64,000 nucleotides of DNA. Source: Candidatus Heimdallarchaeota archaeon. Its GTDB lineage: Archaea; Asgardarchaeota; Heimdallarchaeia; Heimdallarchaeales; Heimdallarchaeaceae. Shown piece after piece: positions 10,633 through 21,024 of the stretch. The notes under the pieces were generated by a model, which saw only the letters and a list, made by a program, of their open reading frames with translations, did no database searches and was not told where the DNA came from. The first letter of the stretch is position 1, and each line of letters begins with the position of its first letter. Position numbers and translations under genes: made by a program. The stretch covers positions 1 through 64,000 of the forward strand of contig DAOVER010000011.1 of the NCBI GenBank assembly GCA_030668875.1, written 5' to 3'.

Positions 10633-10848
10633 TATTTCGCTTCCATTTATCTTATATAGATTCTTCTATTTAAACCCTTAAAAAGCTGTTTTTTTGTTCA
10701 AAATCAAAAATGTTCTGTTGATAGTAAATGAAATATCACTAGCGGCTATCAACTTGATTTTTGTACATTTTTGCATTCATAATTTCTTAATTTTGTACAA
10801 AATAGCTTTCATGAAATAAAATATAAACTTAGAAAATAAATTCAAACA

Positions 10849-11673
10849 ATGAACGACTTTTCCCAATATCTGCTTCAAGCAAGAAAAGATGTTGAAAGTT
10901 GCATAGAAATATGGACAAATATTTTCGAAGAAAACTATAGTGATAAAATTGAATTTATGTATTCTAAAGGGTCAGCAACAAAAGAATGGGAAAGTCTAAT
11001 AGATTATGTTCCTATCATTAGTGATGTTGATATTCACATTAAAATCCATGAGGATACTACTATTTTCGAGAATTTAACTGATGCTTTTATCAGCTCAATA
11101 GGAATCTCACAGACCTATGAGGACATATTTGTTGAGAAGAACCCTGATCGTCTTCATATACCACGAACGCAGATAGTAAATATAAGTGACATAGAAAATT
11201 CAGAATCGTTTATTTTCCCAAAACCAGAAGATGTTAGAGTTTTAATAGGAAAATACCCTAAATTCGAGGATAAGCCCACAGATTTTATTAGAAGAATTGA
11301 TCGATTCAATTTAATAGAACAAGAAGATTTTCTTGCAACACTTCCTAAAACTGTCATTGATCGAACTGGTCTCGATCTCTGGAATTTGATTAGAAGGATG
11401 GTCTGGAGAGTATCTCCTACTCCAATAAGGCTACTCAGTCAAACACACGAAGAACCTTTAGACATCTGGAAATTAAATAGAACTTCCTTAGTGAAATTAT
11501 TAGAAGAAAAAGGATATGAGCAAATTGCTGAGAATTATCAAGATTATTATTATGAAGGTTGGATAGTTTTTCTAGAAGGTTTTAGTAGTTCCGATAACAT
11601 GCGCAGAATAATTTCTTTGGGTTTCGAAATCATAAAAGATTGTGTAGATGAAGTGAAAAAAATAGGAATTTAA
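10849..11673 (+). CDS. Putative nucleotidyltransferase-fold protein
   Basis: SKGSATKEWESLIDYVPIISDVDIHI resembles the GS...DxD NTase core. Confidence 0.45.
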   Translation: MNDFSQYLLQARKDVESCIEIWTNIFEENYSDKIEFMYSKGSATKEWESLIDYVPIISDVDIHIKIHEDTTIFENLTDAFISSIGISQTYEDIFVEKNPDRLHIPRTQIVNISDIENSESFIFPKPEDVRVLIGKYPKFEDKPTDFIRRIDRFNLIEQEDFLATLPKTVIDRTGLDLWNLIRRMVWRVSPTPIRLLSQTHEEPLDIWKLNRTSLVKLLEEKGYEQIAENYQDYYYEGWIVFLEGFSSSDNMRRIISLGFEIIKDCVDEVKKIGI

Positions 11674-12194
11674 ACAATGTCGAACTGAATGAATTCAATC
11701 ATTTTTGCTAGATTATTGAATTCTTCTCTACCTATGATTCTTTGGTGTTTTGTTTGGTCATATCCAAAAATACTCTTCGCATCACGAAAATTGTTGAACC
11801 AATACTCTAGATGTTGTATTTTTACCGCTTCATCTTGGATAAGAGTTGCTTTTACATTAAATTTTCTAAAACCTTTTTGAATTTTGAACATGTGATTCTC
11901 GGTTGCTAAAATATTTTTTAACCAATCAGCTTCCATTCCTCTAGGGCTATAGAGAGTGAGTTTACCCGTGTATAATCGTCTACAAAGAACAGGTTTAATT
12001 CCTTTCTTACCTGTTTTTCTTCCAATGGTTTGTATTAAAATCATTATTCTTCCTAATCCAAAAAGAGGGAGTAAATATGTCCTATACAAGAAAATAAAAA
12101 CGCGATTTAGTCTCCTTTCAAATTTAGTAAAACCAGATTTTCTTTCTTGATGTCTATAAACAATAGATCCTTCTGCAGGAAGTGTATTAACCAT
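11670..12194 (-). CDS. Deazaflavin-dependent nitroreductase-like (DDN/DUF385) protein
   Basis: TIGRKTGKKGIKPVLCRRLYTGKLTLYSPRGMEADWLKNILA motif pattern. Confidence 0.65.
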   Translation of the reverse strand: MVNTLPAEGSIVYRHQERKSGFTKFERRLNRVFIFLYRTYLLPLFGLGRIMILIQTIGRKTGKKGIKPVLCRRLYTGKLTLYSPRGMEADWLKNILATENHMFKIQKGFRKFNVKATLIQDEAVKIQHLEYWFNNFRDAKSIFGYDQTKHQRIIGREEFNNLAKMIEFIQFDIV

Positions 12195-12246
12195 TAAGAA
12201 CTTCCAATTTTGCTGTTACTTATATTTTGTGAAGTTGGTAGTGAAA

Positions 12247-13158
12247 TTAGAATCTATGTACTTGAGCTTTAAGTCCTAATTCATCTACACGCTTTTTCAT
12301 TTCTTCATCAGTTAACTGTCTATTTAATCCAGAGTAAGCCGTTACAGCTGCTTCAAGAACATTGGTCCCAAATGATCTACCTTGAACTCTTGGAGTTGTT
12401 GTGATTACAGCTGCTACACCTCTATCTTTCAAACTGTCGATATCCTCAGCTGTTGTTGTATTTGTCAAGATTATCTTGTTATCCAAGTTATCTGGTGCAT
12501 ATTTTTTCGTGTATAAATAATCTCCAGCTATCACTGTAGCTCTCTCATAGAATTTTTTATATTTGGGTTTTCTTATATCTTGGCTTGAACCAGTCGGATA
12601 AATCCATCGCATAGGAAAACGTCTGACAAATGGTAAAACGATACTAGCAAGCAAAGGAACTTTATCTAATCCTTTTACTGCAATAGGTAAACCTAATCCG
12701 AACATGAAATCACCACAGGTAATTTCTAGTCCGACATCAGCTAATGAACAAGCCATTTCCCATCTATCTACTGCAGTAGACATGAAAGCGGTTTTTGGTT
12801 CATCTTCAAAAATGTCTTTTATCTGGTCATAAGATTCTTGCATTGAGATTCTTTCGATGGTTTTCTTGATACCAGTTCCATCAACAATGGGTGTTTTTTT
12901 GATACCTGAGATTAATCTATCAGCTTGTTTTACTCTATATACTTTATCACCTGTATGAAAAGCAAACATGAAACCACCTGCACCAAAACAATCAACTGTT
13001 CCATCTAATTCTTCAAATCGCTTCTTACACAGTTTTACATCACCATCAACACCCTCTCTACTCATCTCGATTTTTTCATTACCTAATTGTAGAATACCTT
13101 TGTGATCTCTTGAACTACTACCAAGAGATATTGAAATCACTTTCTTCATGATAACCAC
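12247..13158 (-). CDS. 'Quinate 5-dehydrogenase'-annotated family protein, paralog 1
   Basis: KKVISISLGSSSRDHKGILQLGNEKIEMSREGVDGDVKLCKKRFEELDGTVDCFGAGG...TPIVDGTGIKKTIER; paralogous to 26897..27823. Confidence 0.65.
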   Translation of the reverse strand: MVIMKKVISISLGSSSRDHKGILQLGNEKIEMSREGVDGDVKLCKKRFEELDGTVDCFGAGGFMFAFHTGDKVYRVKQADRLISGIKKTPIVDGTGIKKTIERISMQESYDQIKDIFEDEPKTAFMSTAVDRWEMACSLADVGLEITCGDFMFGLGLPIAVKGLDKVPLLASIVLPFVRRFPMRWIYPTGSSQDIRKPKYKKFYERATVIAGDYLYTKKYAPDNLDNKIILTNTTTAEDIDSLKDRGVAAVITTTPRVQGRSFGTNVLEAAVTAYSGLNRQLTDEEMKKRVDELGLKAQVHRF

Positions 13159-13256
13159 AAATTACAATTTAATTTTTGAATCAAGTAAAAAGGTTGTTAC
13201 TTGCTTATATAATATCAGCTGAGAACTAAGAAAATTAGATGAAATGGGGTCAATTG

Positions 13257-13916
13257 TCACTTAAATCTACTTATCAATTCTTTCGGATGTGTTTCAAAAA
13301 GTTGTTCAAAGTATTCTTCTGGAATACCTGCTCCTCTCGCAGTTTCTTTAGCTTTTTTCATTGTGAGGAAATCTCTCGGAGCATGAAAATCTGAATTTAC
13401 TATCAACTTAGCACCAGCTTCTAAAGTAAACCGAGCAACTCTCCCATTGCCTAAATCATGTCCTCCTCTTGTAGTTATTTCCAGAAAAACATCATTCTTT
13501 TTTGCAGCTTCAGCTTCCTCGAAGGATAGGTTTCCAGGATGAGCTAAAATATCTACATCTGGACATGAAACGGCTGCTAAATTGGTTCCTTCAGCTACTG
13601 GTTCAACAATAGTTTCTCCATGAACAACAACTAAACAGTTCCTTTCTTTAGCTTTCTTTGCTAAAATAGGTATTCTGTAAGGCGGAACATGTGTTATTTC
13701 AACTCCTGGAATGAAGATTATTTCATCTCGAAAATCTTCTTGTAAATTTATTAAGCTATTGAGAATAAAATCGATATTAGAAGAATCAACATGATCTGTT
13801 ATTGCCATAGCATAGAAACCGTTTACAATAAACCTACGAATCTGTTCTGCTGGGGGAAGAACACCATCAGATAAGAAAGTGTGTGTATGAAAATCAGTTA
13901 GTTTCATGTGAAACAA
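13257..13916 (-). CDS. PHP-domain phosphoesterase (histidinol-phosphatase-like)
   Basis: DFHTHTFLSDG, AITDHVD, DILAHPGN, VNSDFHAP metal-ligand motifs. Confidence 0.88.
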   Translation of the reverse strand: MFHMKLTDFHTHTFLSDGVLPPAEQIRRFIVNGFYAMAITDHVDSSNIDFILNSLINLQEDFRDEIIFIPGVEITHVPPYRIPILAKKAKERNCLVVVHGETIVEPVAEGTNLAAVSCPDVDILAHPGNLSFEEAEAAKKNDVFLEITTRGGHDLGNGRVARFTLEAGAKLIVNSDFHAPRDFLTMKKAKETARGAGIPEEYFEQLFETHPKELISRFK

Positions 13917-14007
13917 GAAGTGTAAAGGTTTAAGAAATTTATGCTAATTGAAAATAGTTCTTACTAAAAAGGCATAATTTGTTTGGTTTGAAAAAAGTAG
14001 GTGGAGT

Positions 14008-15792
14008 TTAGCTAAGTAGCTCCTCCAATTTATCTATTTGACTTGTAAGATAATTTATGCCCTTTTTCCAGAAGGTTGGATCATTCAAGTCAACTCCAAT
14101 TTCAGAAAGCATCTGTTCAGGTGTTAAAGAAGTTCCAACAGAAAGTAGTTTGACAAATTTTGGTTTGAACTCATCTTTCTCTTCTAGATACATTTGGTAT
14201 AGTGCAATAACAAGCAAGTTTGCCATATTATATGCATAAACATAGAATGGAACATGGATGAAGTGCGATACTACAAAACAATAAATTTCATAATCTTCCT
14301 TAATATTGCTTACAGAATTACCAAACATTTTTTCCATTTCTTCTACATAGATTTCTTTGTAATCTTGTGTAGAAGGTAGTTTTGTTTTCGTTAATTCATG
14401 TACTCTTCTCTCAAATTGGTAGAAAGCATTCTGTCTATGAGAAGTAGAGAAGTTACCTTCAATATGATTACATAACAAAGCTATCCTTTCATCTTTAGAT
14501 AGATCTTGCTCCATCAGATAATCAAAAGCTAAAATTTCATTGAAAACTGAAGCTATTTCAGCCACAGCAAGAGATGAACCAATATTAGTGAAAGTTTGAT
14601 TTTGTTGTATATGATAGTGATGTAGAGCATGTCCAAGTTCATGAGCAAGAGTAAGTACAGATTCAATATCTCCTGTGAAATTGACGAAAACAAAAGGATA
14701 CTGTGTTTGTCTTCCATAACTACAGAAAGCTCCACCTGTCTTTCCTTTTCTTGGAGTTACATCAATATGTTTGAGATCGTACAGTTTCTGAATAATCTCT
14801 TTGAATTCAGGCAAAAATCTTTCATTTACTACCTTAACTAATTCTATAGCTTCCTCGTAAGTATACTTTTTACCAATTTCTCCTACAGGAGCATAGATAT
14901 CAGACATTCTTAATTCGTCTAAGCCTATTACTTTCTTTTTCAAATTATAGTATCGTTCAACTATTGAATTGCTATCTGAAGTTACATCTCCTAAGGTTTC
15001 AACTATTTTATCACTTATCTCATTATCAAAATTCCTTCTTGAGATTGATTTTTCATAGTTCTTTCTCTTTGTTTCAAGATCCCAATCTTTCAGAACATTA
15101 TTGTAAATATGAGTGAAAATTAGTTCATTTTCTTTGAATTTTGAAACAAAGGTTTGTAGAGCTCTATATCTCACATCTTTGTCCTTATGATACATGAAAG
15201 CAAAGAGTTCAGAACCAGTCATTTCTTTCTTTTCTCCATCTACTTCGAATTCATACATGAAACCGCTTTCTATTTCATCGTAAAGTTTTGTAAAACCACC
15301 ACTTCCTGTTAGATCTTTCATCATAATGATTTGCTCTTCTTTTTCAGAAAGCTGATGATCTTTCTTTAATCTATTAAATTCTAAAGCGTGACGAAAATTA
15401 GATAATTCTGTTGAGTTTAAGAATTCTTGATATTTCTCTTCGGAAATTAGATTAAGTTCAAGTTCAAAAAAGATAACCGTTTCTCTTATTTTAACAGAGA
15501 ACTCTTCTACTTTTGCTTTTAATTCTTTTACTTCATCATCTAATGAAGTAGTTGAGTAGATTAATCCTGCGAATAGGCTTAGATAGAACATTCTCTCAAA
15601 TATTTCTTCTAATGCTATATACCATTCTTTCAATTGTTCTGGTTTAAGGGATGCATCTACTAGATTACCCTTTGCTTCAGAATTAAACTTTCTAGCAAGT
15701 TTTTCGATATTCTTCATATCTTCTTCGATTTTTGGGTCATCTATTCCTTTGTATAAGTTTGATAGATCCCATTCTAAAATTTGCTTAGACAT
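14008..15792 (-). CDS. pepF: Oligoendopeptidase F-like M3 metallopeptidase
   Basis: HELGHALHHYH zinc motif in an approx. 600-aa M3B-like protein. Confidence 0.93.
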   Translation of the reverse strand: MSKQILEWDLSNLYKGIDDPKIEEDMKNIEKLARKFNSEAKGNLVDASLKPEQLKEWYIALEEIFERMFYLSLFAGLIYSTTSLDDEVKELKAKVEEFSVKIRETVIFFELELNLISEEKYQEFLNSTELSNFRHALEFNRLKKDHQLSEKEEQIIMMKDLTGSGGFTKLYDEIESGFMYEFEVDGEKKEMTGSELFAFMYHKDKDVRYRALQTFVSKFKENELIFTHIYNNVLKDWDLETKRKNYEKSISRRNFDNEISDKIVETLGDVTSDSNSIVERYYNLKKKVIGLDELRMSDIYAPVGEIGKKYTYEEAIELVKVVNERFLPEFKEIIQKLYDLKHIDVTPRKGKTGGAFCSYGRQTQYPFVFVNFTGDIESVLTLAHELGHALHHYHIQQNQTFTNIGSSLAVAEIASVFNEILAFDYLMEQDLSKDERIALLCNHIEGNFSTSHRQNAFYQFERRVHELTKTKLPSTQDYKEIYVEEMEKMFGNSVSNIKEDYEIYCFVVSHFIHVPFYVYAYNMANLLVIALYQMYLEEKDEFKPKFVKLLSVGTSLTPEQMLSEIGVDLNDPTFWKKGINYLTSQIDKLEELLS

Positions 15793-15989
15793 AAATCTAC
15801 AGAGAATAGTTGGATTTAAGAATTTTATGAGATAGTAGTGAAAAAAGTATCCATTAGATTGGAATGAATTAATAATATGTTATTAGGGGTTTAGAAAGGT
15901 TAAGAGATATAATTGTCCGTTTCTATTTTAATGCTTGAAATGCCCTAACAAGTCTTAAATACGTCTTTTAGTTAAAAGTAATTTGTAAC

Positions 15990-17825
15990 ATGGAAAGTAC
16001 AGTCACTAAAAACAGTTTCAAATTGTTACCCTTTCTAATACTAGTTATTATTAACACATCAATTATAACGACTGCATGTCTAGGTGAATCAATACCACTT
16101 GGTCCAGGTAATTTAGCATTCAGTATTGATATATTAGCTCTTAACCAACAAGAGCATGCAGGAATCCACAAAATATCTGAAGTATTAGCAGAAAATCTAC
16201 CGAAGATTGGAATAGGAATAAATATTATTGAATTAACTACTAAGGATAGAATTGCAGAAAGAACATGGAGCTATCCAATTGGATTTGAACATGGTTATTT
16301 ACCACCGTATAGTGAAGGTGGTTTTGATGTTGTTTTGAGGGAAATTAAGTGGAATCTTGATTATACTTATGAAGGACATTTTGACAGCGGTAGTATTCCA
16401 CCTAATGGATTAAATTACTATCAATATATTAACCCCAAGTATGATGATGATCTCAACTCCTTTCTAAACGAAAGTGACCCAACAACTAGAACTGCATATT
16501 TTCTTGCACTTGACCGTCTATTATATGACGAATTGCCATCAATTGCCATTTGCTATCCTCGAACTGTTTATAGTCTCAAAGATTCTGTATCTGGTTTTGA
16601 GTTGGAATTACTTAACACAAATCAACATCGATTAGAGAATTGGGAAAACTCTGATGGTTATACTTTGAACTATGGTTTTAGGGAGAAATTATCAGGAACC
16701 AGTATATTTAATGAGAATTCTATTGGTGATTCTTTTTGGACACAAGCAGTCTATGGTTCTTTATATACAAGAACTAAACATTATGAAGATTGGATACCAA
16801 TGATTGCAAATAATACAATTGTTAGTGCTAAAAACAATGGGAAAATGAATATAACAGTAGGTATGGATCGGTTGGCGAAATTTAGTGATGGTAGTCAAGT
16901 TCTATCTGAGGATGTGAAATATAGCTATGAATTACTGTTGAATACTTCACATAGTTCTAGTCAACAATTTAATTATGCAAAATGTTTCCAATTGATAGAG
17001 TCTATTTCTATTATAGATAATTATACGCTTCAATTTAATCTGAACAAAATATATTTTTCACCATGTAAGATTCTTAGTTTAGGGATATTAGATAAATCAA
17101 GAGTTGAACCCTTAGTCGATACTTTTGGTTATGAAATATTCGAGGAACTACCTGGAACCTTTGATGTACAATATGATCTGGTAACTTCTTGTGGTCCTTA
17201 TAAGCTTGATTTATTAGATTTAGATCAGAATTTATTTAATTTATCTCCTAATCCATACTGGAATAATTTATCATTCTCTAATGGAATACAACCTCATCTT
17301 TTGTCACTTAATAGTTCTTATATTTCGAGCGATCAAGAAGGTATTGAAAAACTAGAATTAGGTGTTATAGATTTTATAGAATTGAAAGACTACATCATTC
17401 CTGACTTAAAAACAGGTTATACAAATGAATTATCTATTGATCGTGTAACTATTGAATTAGGTCTCAATATGATGCATCCTGTTTTTGGTACTGGAGAGCT
17501 TACACCTGTTGGGACAGGTGAATCTGCAATAAATATTCGAAAAGGTATAAGCCATGCAATTCCTCGAGATGATATAATAACGGATATTCTATTGGGTTTA
17601 GGTGTACCAGGAGTTGCTCCTTATTCGATGTATCGATGGGATGAAATTATGCCATATGCATATGATCTTGATTTAGCTCGATCTTATCTGGAAATGGCTA
17701 GTTATGGACCACTTTGTATAATACCAGAAGAAATAGGGTCAAATTACATGTTACTTATAATGATTTTTGGATTAGTCACAACAGTAATTATTTGCAAAAG
17801 AAAGAAAAATAATGAGAAAAGATGA
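15990..17825 (+). CDS. Family-5 (SBP_bac_5-like) solute-binding protein with apparently permuted lobe order, C-terminal TM anchor, paralog 1
   Basis: C-lobe-type motifs (LAENLPKIGIGINI, GGFDVVLRE, TTRTAYFLALDRLLYDELPSIAICYPRTVYSLKDSVSGF) precede N-lobe-type motifs (WTQAVYGSLYTR, FSDGSQVLSEDVKYSYELLL, SCGPYKLD, INIRKGISHAIPRDDII); N-terminal hydrophobic segment and C-terminal TM with basic tail. Confidence 0.75.
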   Translation: MESTVTKNSFKLLPFLILVIINTSIITTACLGESIPLGPGNLAFSIDILALNQQEHAGIHKISEVLAENLPKIGIGINIIELTTKDRIAERTWSYPIGFEHGYLPPYSEGGFDVVLREIKWNLDYTYEGHFDSGSIPPNGLNYYQYINPKYDDDLNSFLNESDPTTRTAYFLALDRLLYDELPSIAICYPRTVYSLKDSVSGFELELLNTNQHRLENWENSDGYTLNYGFREKLSGTSIFNENSIGDSFWTQAVYGSLYTRTKHYEDWIPMIANNTIVSAKNNGKMNITVGMDRLAKFSDGSQVLSEDVKYSYELLLNTSHSSSQQFNYAKCFQLIESISIIDNYTLQFNLNKIYFSPCKILSLGILDKSRVEPLVDTFGYEIFEELPGTFDVQYDLVTSCGPYKLDLLDLDQNLFNLSPNPYWNNLSFSNGIQPHLLSLNSSYISSDQEGIEKLELGVIDFIELKDYIIPDLKTGYTNELSIDRVTIELGLNMMHPVFGTGELTPVGTGESAINIRKGISHAIPRDDIITDILLGLGVPGVAPYSMYRWDEIMPYAYDLDLARSYLEMASYGPLCIIPEEIGSNYMLLIMIFGLVTTVIICKRKKNNEKR

Positions 17826-17846
17826 ATGAAGAAGTTGCTGCAATAA

Positions 17847-19652
17847 ATGAATAGAACAATCATAAAAAACAGTTTCAAATTATTACCCTTTCTAATATTG
17901 TTTATAGTAAACACTTCAATCATAAGTACTTCAAACACATCAAATCCAGTGCAAATAGCATTCAGTATTGATTTACTAACTCTTAATCTAAACGAGCATT
18001 CAGCAATTCCAAGAATAGCTGGATTATTATCAGAAAACCTTCCAAAGATTGGAGTAGGGATAAACATTGTTGAGCATACTACCAGCGATAATATAGCTGA
18101 AAGAACATGGAATTATCCGATTGGAAGGGATTACGATTATATACCTACTTATGCTGAAGGTGGATATGACATTGTTTTGAGGGAAGTTGCGTGGGATTTT
18201 GACCATGATCATGAAGGATATTTTGACAGTGAGAGCATTGTTCCAAATGGATTAAATTACTATCAATATAATAATATCATTTATGATAATTATCTTAACT
18301 TTTTTTTGAATCAAACTTATTATGAGGGATATGAATATCTATTTGAACTTGTTACTATTTTATATGACGAATTACCCTCAATTGCCATTTGCTATCCTCG
18401 AACTGTATTTAGTCTAAAAAATACAGTATCTGGTATTGATTGGGCATTACTTACTGTTAATCAACATCGCATAGAGAATTGGGGAAACTCTGATGGACAT
18501 ATTATCAACTTTGGTTTTAGGGAGAAGTTATCAGGAACTAATATCTTCAAACAGAATTCAAGGGGTGATTCTACTTGGACACAAGCAGTTTATGGTTCTC
18601 TCTATACAAGAAACCAATATGAAGAATGGGTACCAATGATTGCTAATAGTACCTTCATTAAATCAAAACTCGATGGAAAAATGAATATCACTGTAGGCAT
18701 TGACCAACTAGCCAAATTCAGTGATGGTAGTCAAGTTCTATCGGAGGACGTGAAATATAGTTATGATTTACATTTAAATTCATCATTAGTTTCGAATCAA
18801 CTAATCAACTTTGCGAAATGTTTCCAATCAATTGAGTCTATTTCAATTGTAGACAATTATACTATCCAATTTAATCTAGACAGAATCTATAATTCACCAC
18901 ATAAGGTTCTAAGTTTAGGAATAGTCGATAAATCAAGAATTGAGCCCTTGATAGATGCTTTTGGTTACGCAATATTCGATGAACTACCCGGAACATATGA
19001 TGTACAGTATGATCTGGTAACATCTTGTGGTCCCTACATACTTGATTCATTAGATTTAGATCTGAATTTATTCAATTTATCTCCTAATCCATATTGGAAT
19101 AATTTAACCTTCTCTAATGGGATTCAACCTCACCTTCTATCACTGAATGGCACTTATGTTTCGAACGACCAAGAAGGTATTGAAAAACTACAATCAGGTG
19201 TTATAGATGTTATAAAGCTAAAAGCCTACATTCTTCCTGACTTGATAACAGGTTATTCAAATATTGAATCTAAAGCCCCCATATCTATTGAACTAGGTGT
19301 CAATATGAAACATCCAGTAATAGGGACAGGAGAGCTTACACCACTTGGAACTAGAGAATATGCAATAAATATTCGAAAAGGTATAAGTCATGCAATTCCT
19401 CGAAATTATATTGTAGATGAGATTCTAATGGGCTTAGGAGTACCAGCAAGTATCCAATATCCTGACCCAGAAATTGTATTTAGTTATTTTGAACCTTATA
19501 CATATGATCTTGATTTAGCTCGTTCTTATGTGGGATCGGTAGGTAGAAAGCCAAATCCCCCAACACCTTCATCTTCAGGTTCCTATATAATTATCTTAAC
19601 TACGTTCTTTGCTATAGTAACAACTTCAATAATAATAAAGAAAAAAAGGTAG
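17847..19652 (+). CDS. Family-5 (SBP_bac_5-like) solute-binding protein with apparently permuted lobe order, paralog 2
   Basis: Strong full-length similarity to the 15990..17825 product; same motif order. Confidence 0.75.
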   Translation: MNRTIIKNSFKLLPFLILFIVNTSIISTSNTSNPVQIAFSIDLLTLNLNEHSAIPRIAGLLSENLPKIGVGINIVEHTTSDNIAERTWNYPIGRDYDYIPTYAEGGYDIVLREVAWDFDHDHEGYFDSESIVPNGLNYYQYNNIIYDNYLNFFLNQTYYEGYEYLFELVTILYDELPSIAICYPRTVFSLKNTVSGIDWALLTVNQHRIENWGNSDGHIINFGFREKLSGTNIFKQNSRGDSTWTQAVYGSLYTRNQYEEWVPMIANSTFIKSKLDGKMNITVGIDQLAKFSDGSQVLSEDVKYSYDLHLNSSLVSNQLINFAKCFQSIESISIVDNYTIQFNLDRIYNSPHKVLSLGIVDKSRIEPLIDAFGYAIFDELPGTYDVQYDLVTSCGPYILDSLDLDLNLFNLSPNPYWNNLTFSNGIQPHLLSLNGTYVSNDQEGIEKLQSGVIDVIKLKAYILPDLITGYSNIESKAPISIELGVNMKHPVIGTGELTPLGTREYAINIRKGISHAIPRNYIVDEILMGLGVPASIQYPDPEIVFSYFEPYTYDLDLARSYVGSVGRKPNPPTPSSSGSYIIILTTFFAIVTTSIIIKKKR

Positions 19653-19662
19653 AAATCATGAA

Positions 19663-21024
19663 TTAAGAAGTAGCTGCAGTTATGTTAATATCTTCAAGCA
19701 AAACAGCAGGTATGAATGTTGGTGTATTTACTTCCCAGCTTTTTATTTGTTTTAGGTCCTTACCCAATGCTTTGATATTCCCAAAAATGTTAAACATAGT
19801 GTCACTTACTCTTAATTCTCTAACTGGTTTTGAGATTTCACCGTTCTCTATTATGAACATTCCATCTCTAGGAATAGTTGAGAATATCCCATCTGCATAA
19901 CTAGTAAATCTTGTATACCAGTTATTAGTAAGGTAAATTGTTGGTTTGCCTTTGGATATTTCCATTAATTCATCAAATGAATGATCACCAGGTTCAAAGA
20001 ATACATTGGTATTCTGTGGGAAAACAAGCCCAGCATTTCCTGTACTTACTGTTCCTGCTTTTTTAGCTGTTGATGTGTTGTGAATGAAACCTTTCAAAAT
20101 ACCATTCTCAACTAAAACATTCCTACCAGTTGGATGACCTTCATCATCAAACGATCTTGATCCTAGACCATTCGGAAGAAGAGCATCATCATAAACTGAA
20201 ACGAATTCGGGACCTATCTGTTCTCCAATTTTATCTTTTAACCAAGAAAATCCTATCTCTACAGAAAATGGATTAGCAGCTACAGGTGTTGCTGCAACAA
20301 TATCACCAGCTACCTTAGGAGCTAGAATGACATTATATTTCCCAGGTGAGCCATTTACTCCTCCAACTGACATTTTAGCTATTTTTCCTGCTTTTCTTCC
20401 TGCTTCTTCTAAATCAATCCTTGAAGATAATCGTCCAACATCTATTTCTGCTCCCGAACTAGTATCATCAATGAAGGAACGAATTGTATATTCATATTTG
20501 GTTGAATGCGCTTTTGCTCTAGCTCCTCTTGAGGAAACAAGCTGGACTTTTGTTGCATCCCAGTAAAGCACTCCTGCAGATCTTTTCGCTCCTTCTTCTT
20601 GAGCTGCATTGATCGAAGCTGTCACCTTATCGAGAGCTTGTTCGTGGAAATCTATTAGATCTGGATCGCTTAATTCATCAATAGATGGATAACTAAATGG
20701 ACCATCGGATATTCCCATGTAATTCTGATTTGGAGGTAATGAGGAGACAAGCTTATCGAGAGAATCAATAGATGATAAAATTGTTTCAGATGTTAAGTCT
20801 TGGAGATCAACAGCAACTGTTTTTTGATTTTTAACTGCAAAAACACCTAAATTCATAGAAGCCCAATTCTTGACAATTGTTATTTGATTATCAGCAAATC
20901 TAATTTGTGACTTATTGCTTTTTTCTGTCTGTAAAATATAATCTTCAAAACCTAACTCTTGGAGTTTCTTTATTGTTAAATCCATAACATTTTCAGTATC
21001 TAATTTATCTACCATTACTCTCAC
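19663..21024 (-). CDS. pmbA: TldD/PmbA family protein, TldE (PmbA)-like
   Basis: RSFDDEGHPTGRNVLVENGILKGFIHNTSTAKKAG; pairs with TldD-like gene with a 4-bp overlap. Confidence 0.88.
   Translation of the reverse strand: MRVMVDKLDTENVMDLTIKKLQELGFEDYILQTEKSNKSQIRFADNQITIVKNWASMNLGVFAVKNQKTVAVDLQDLTSETILSSIDSLDKLVSSLPPNQNYMGISDGPFSYPSIDELSDPDLIDFHEQALDKVTASINAAQEEGAKRSAGVLYWDATKVQLVSSRGARAKAHSTKYEYTIRSFIDDTSSGAEIDVGRLSSRIDLEEAGRKAGKIAKMSVGGVNGSPGKYNVILAPKVAGDIVAATPVAANPFSVEIGFSWLKDKIGEQIGPEFVSVYDDALLPNGLGSRSFDDEGHPTGRNVLVENGILKGFIHNTSTAKKAGTVSTGNAGLVFPQNTNVFFEPGDHSFDELMEISKGKPTIYLTNNWYTRFTSYADGIFSTIPRDGMFIIENGEISKPVRELRVSDTMFNIFGNIKALGKDLKQIKSWEVNTPTFIPAVLLEDINITAATS

Noticed and set aside
14553-14735. 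Short antisense/alternative-frame ORFs such as this one and many 60-110 aa ORFs on the opposite strand of clear genes
   Set aside because: Low-complexity translations overlapping confidently assigned CDS; treated as spurious
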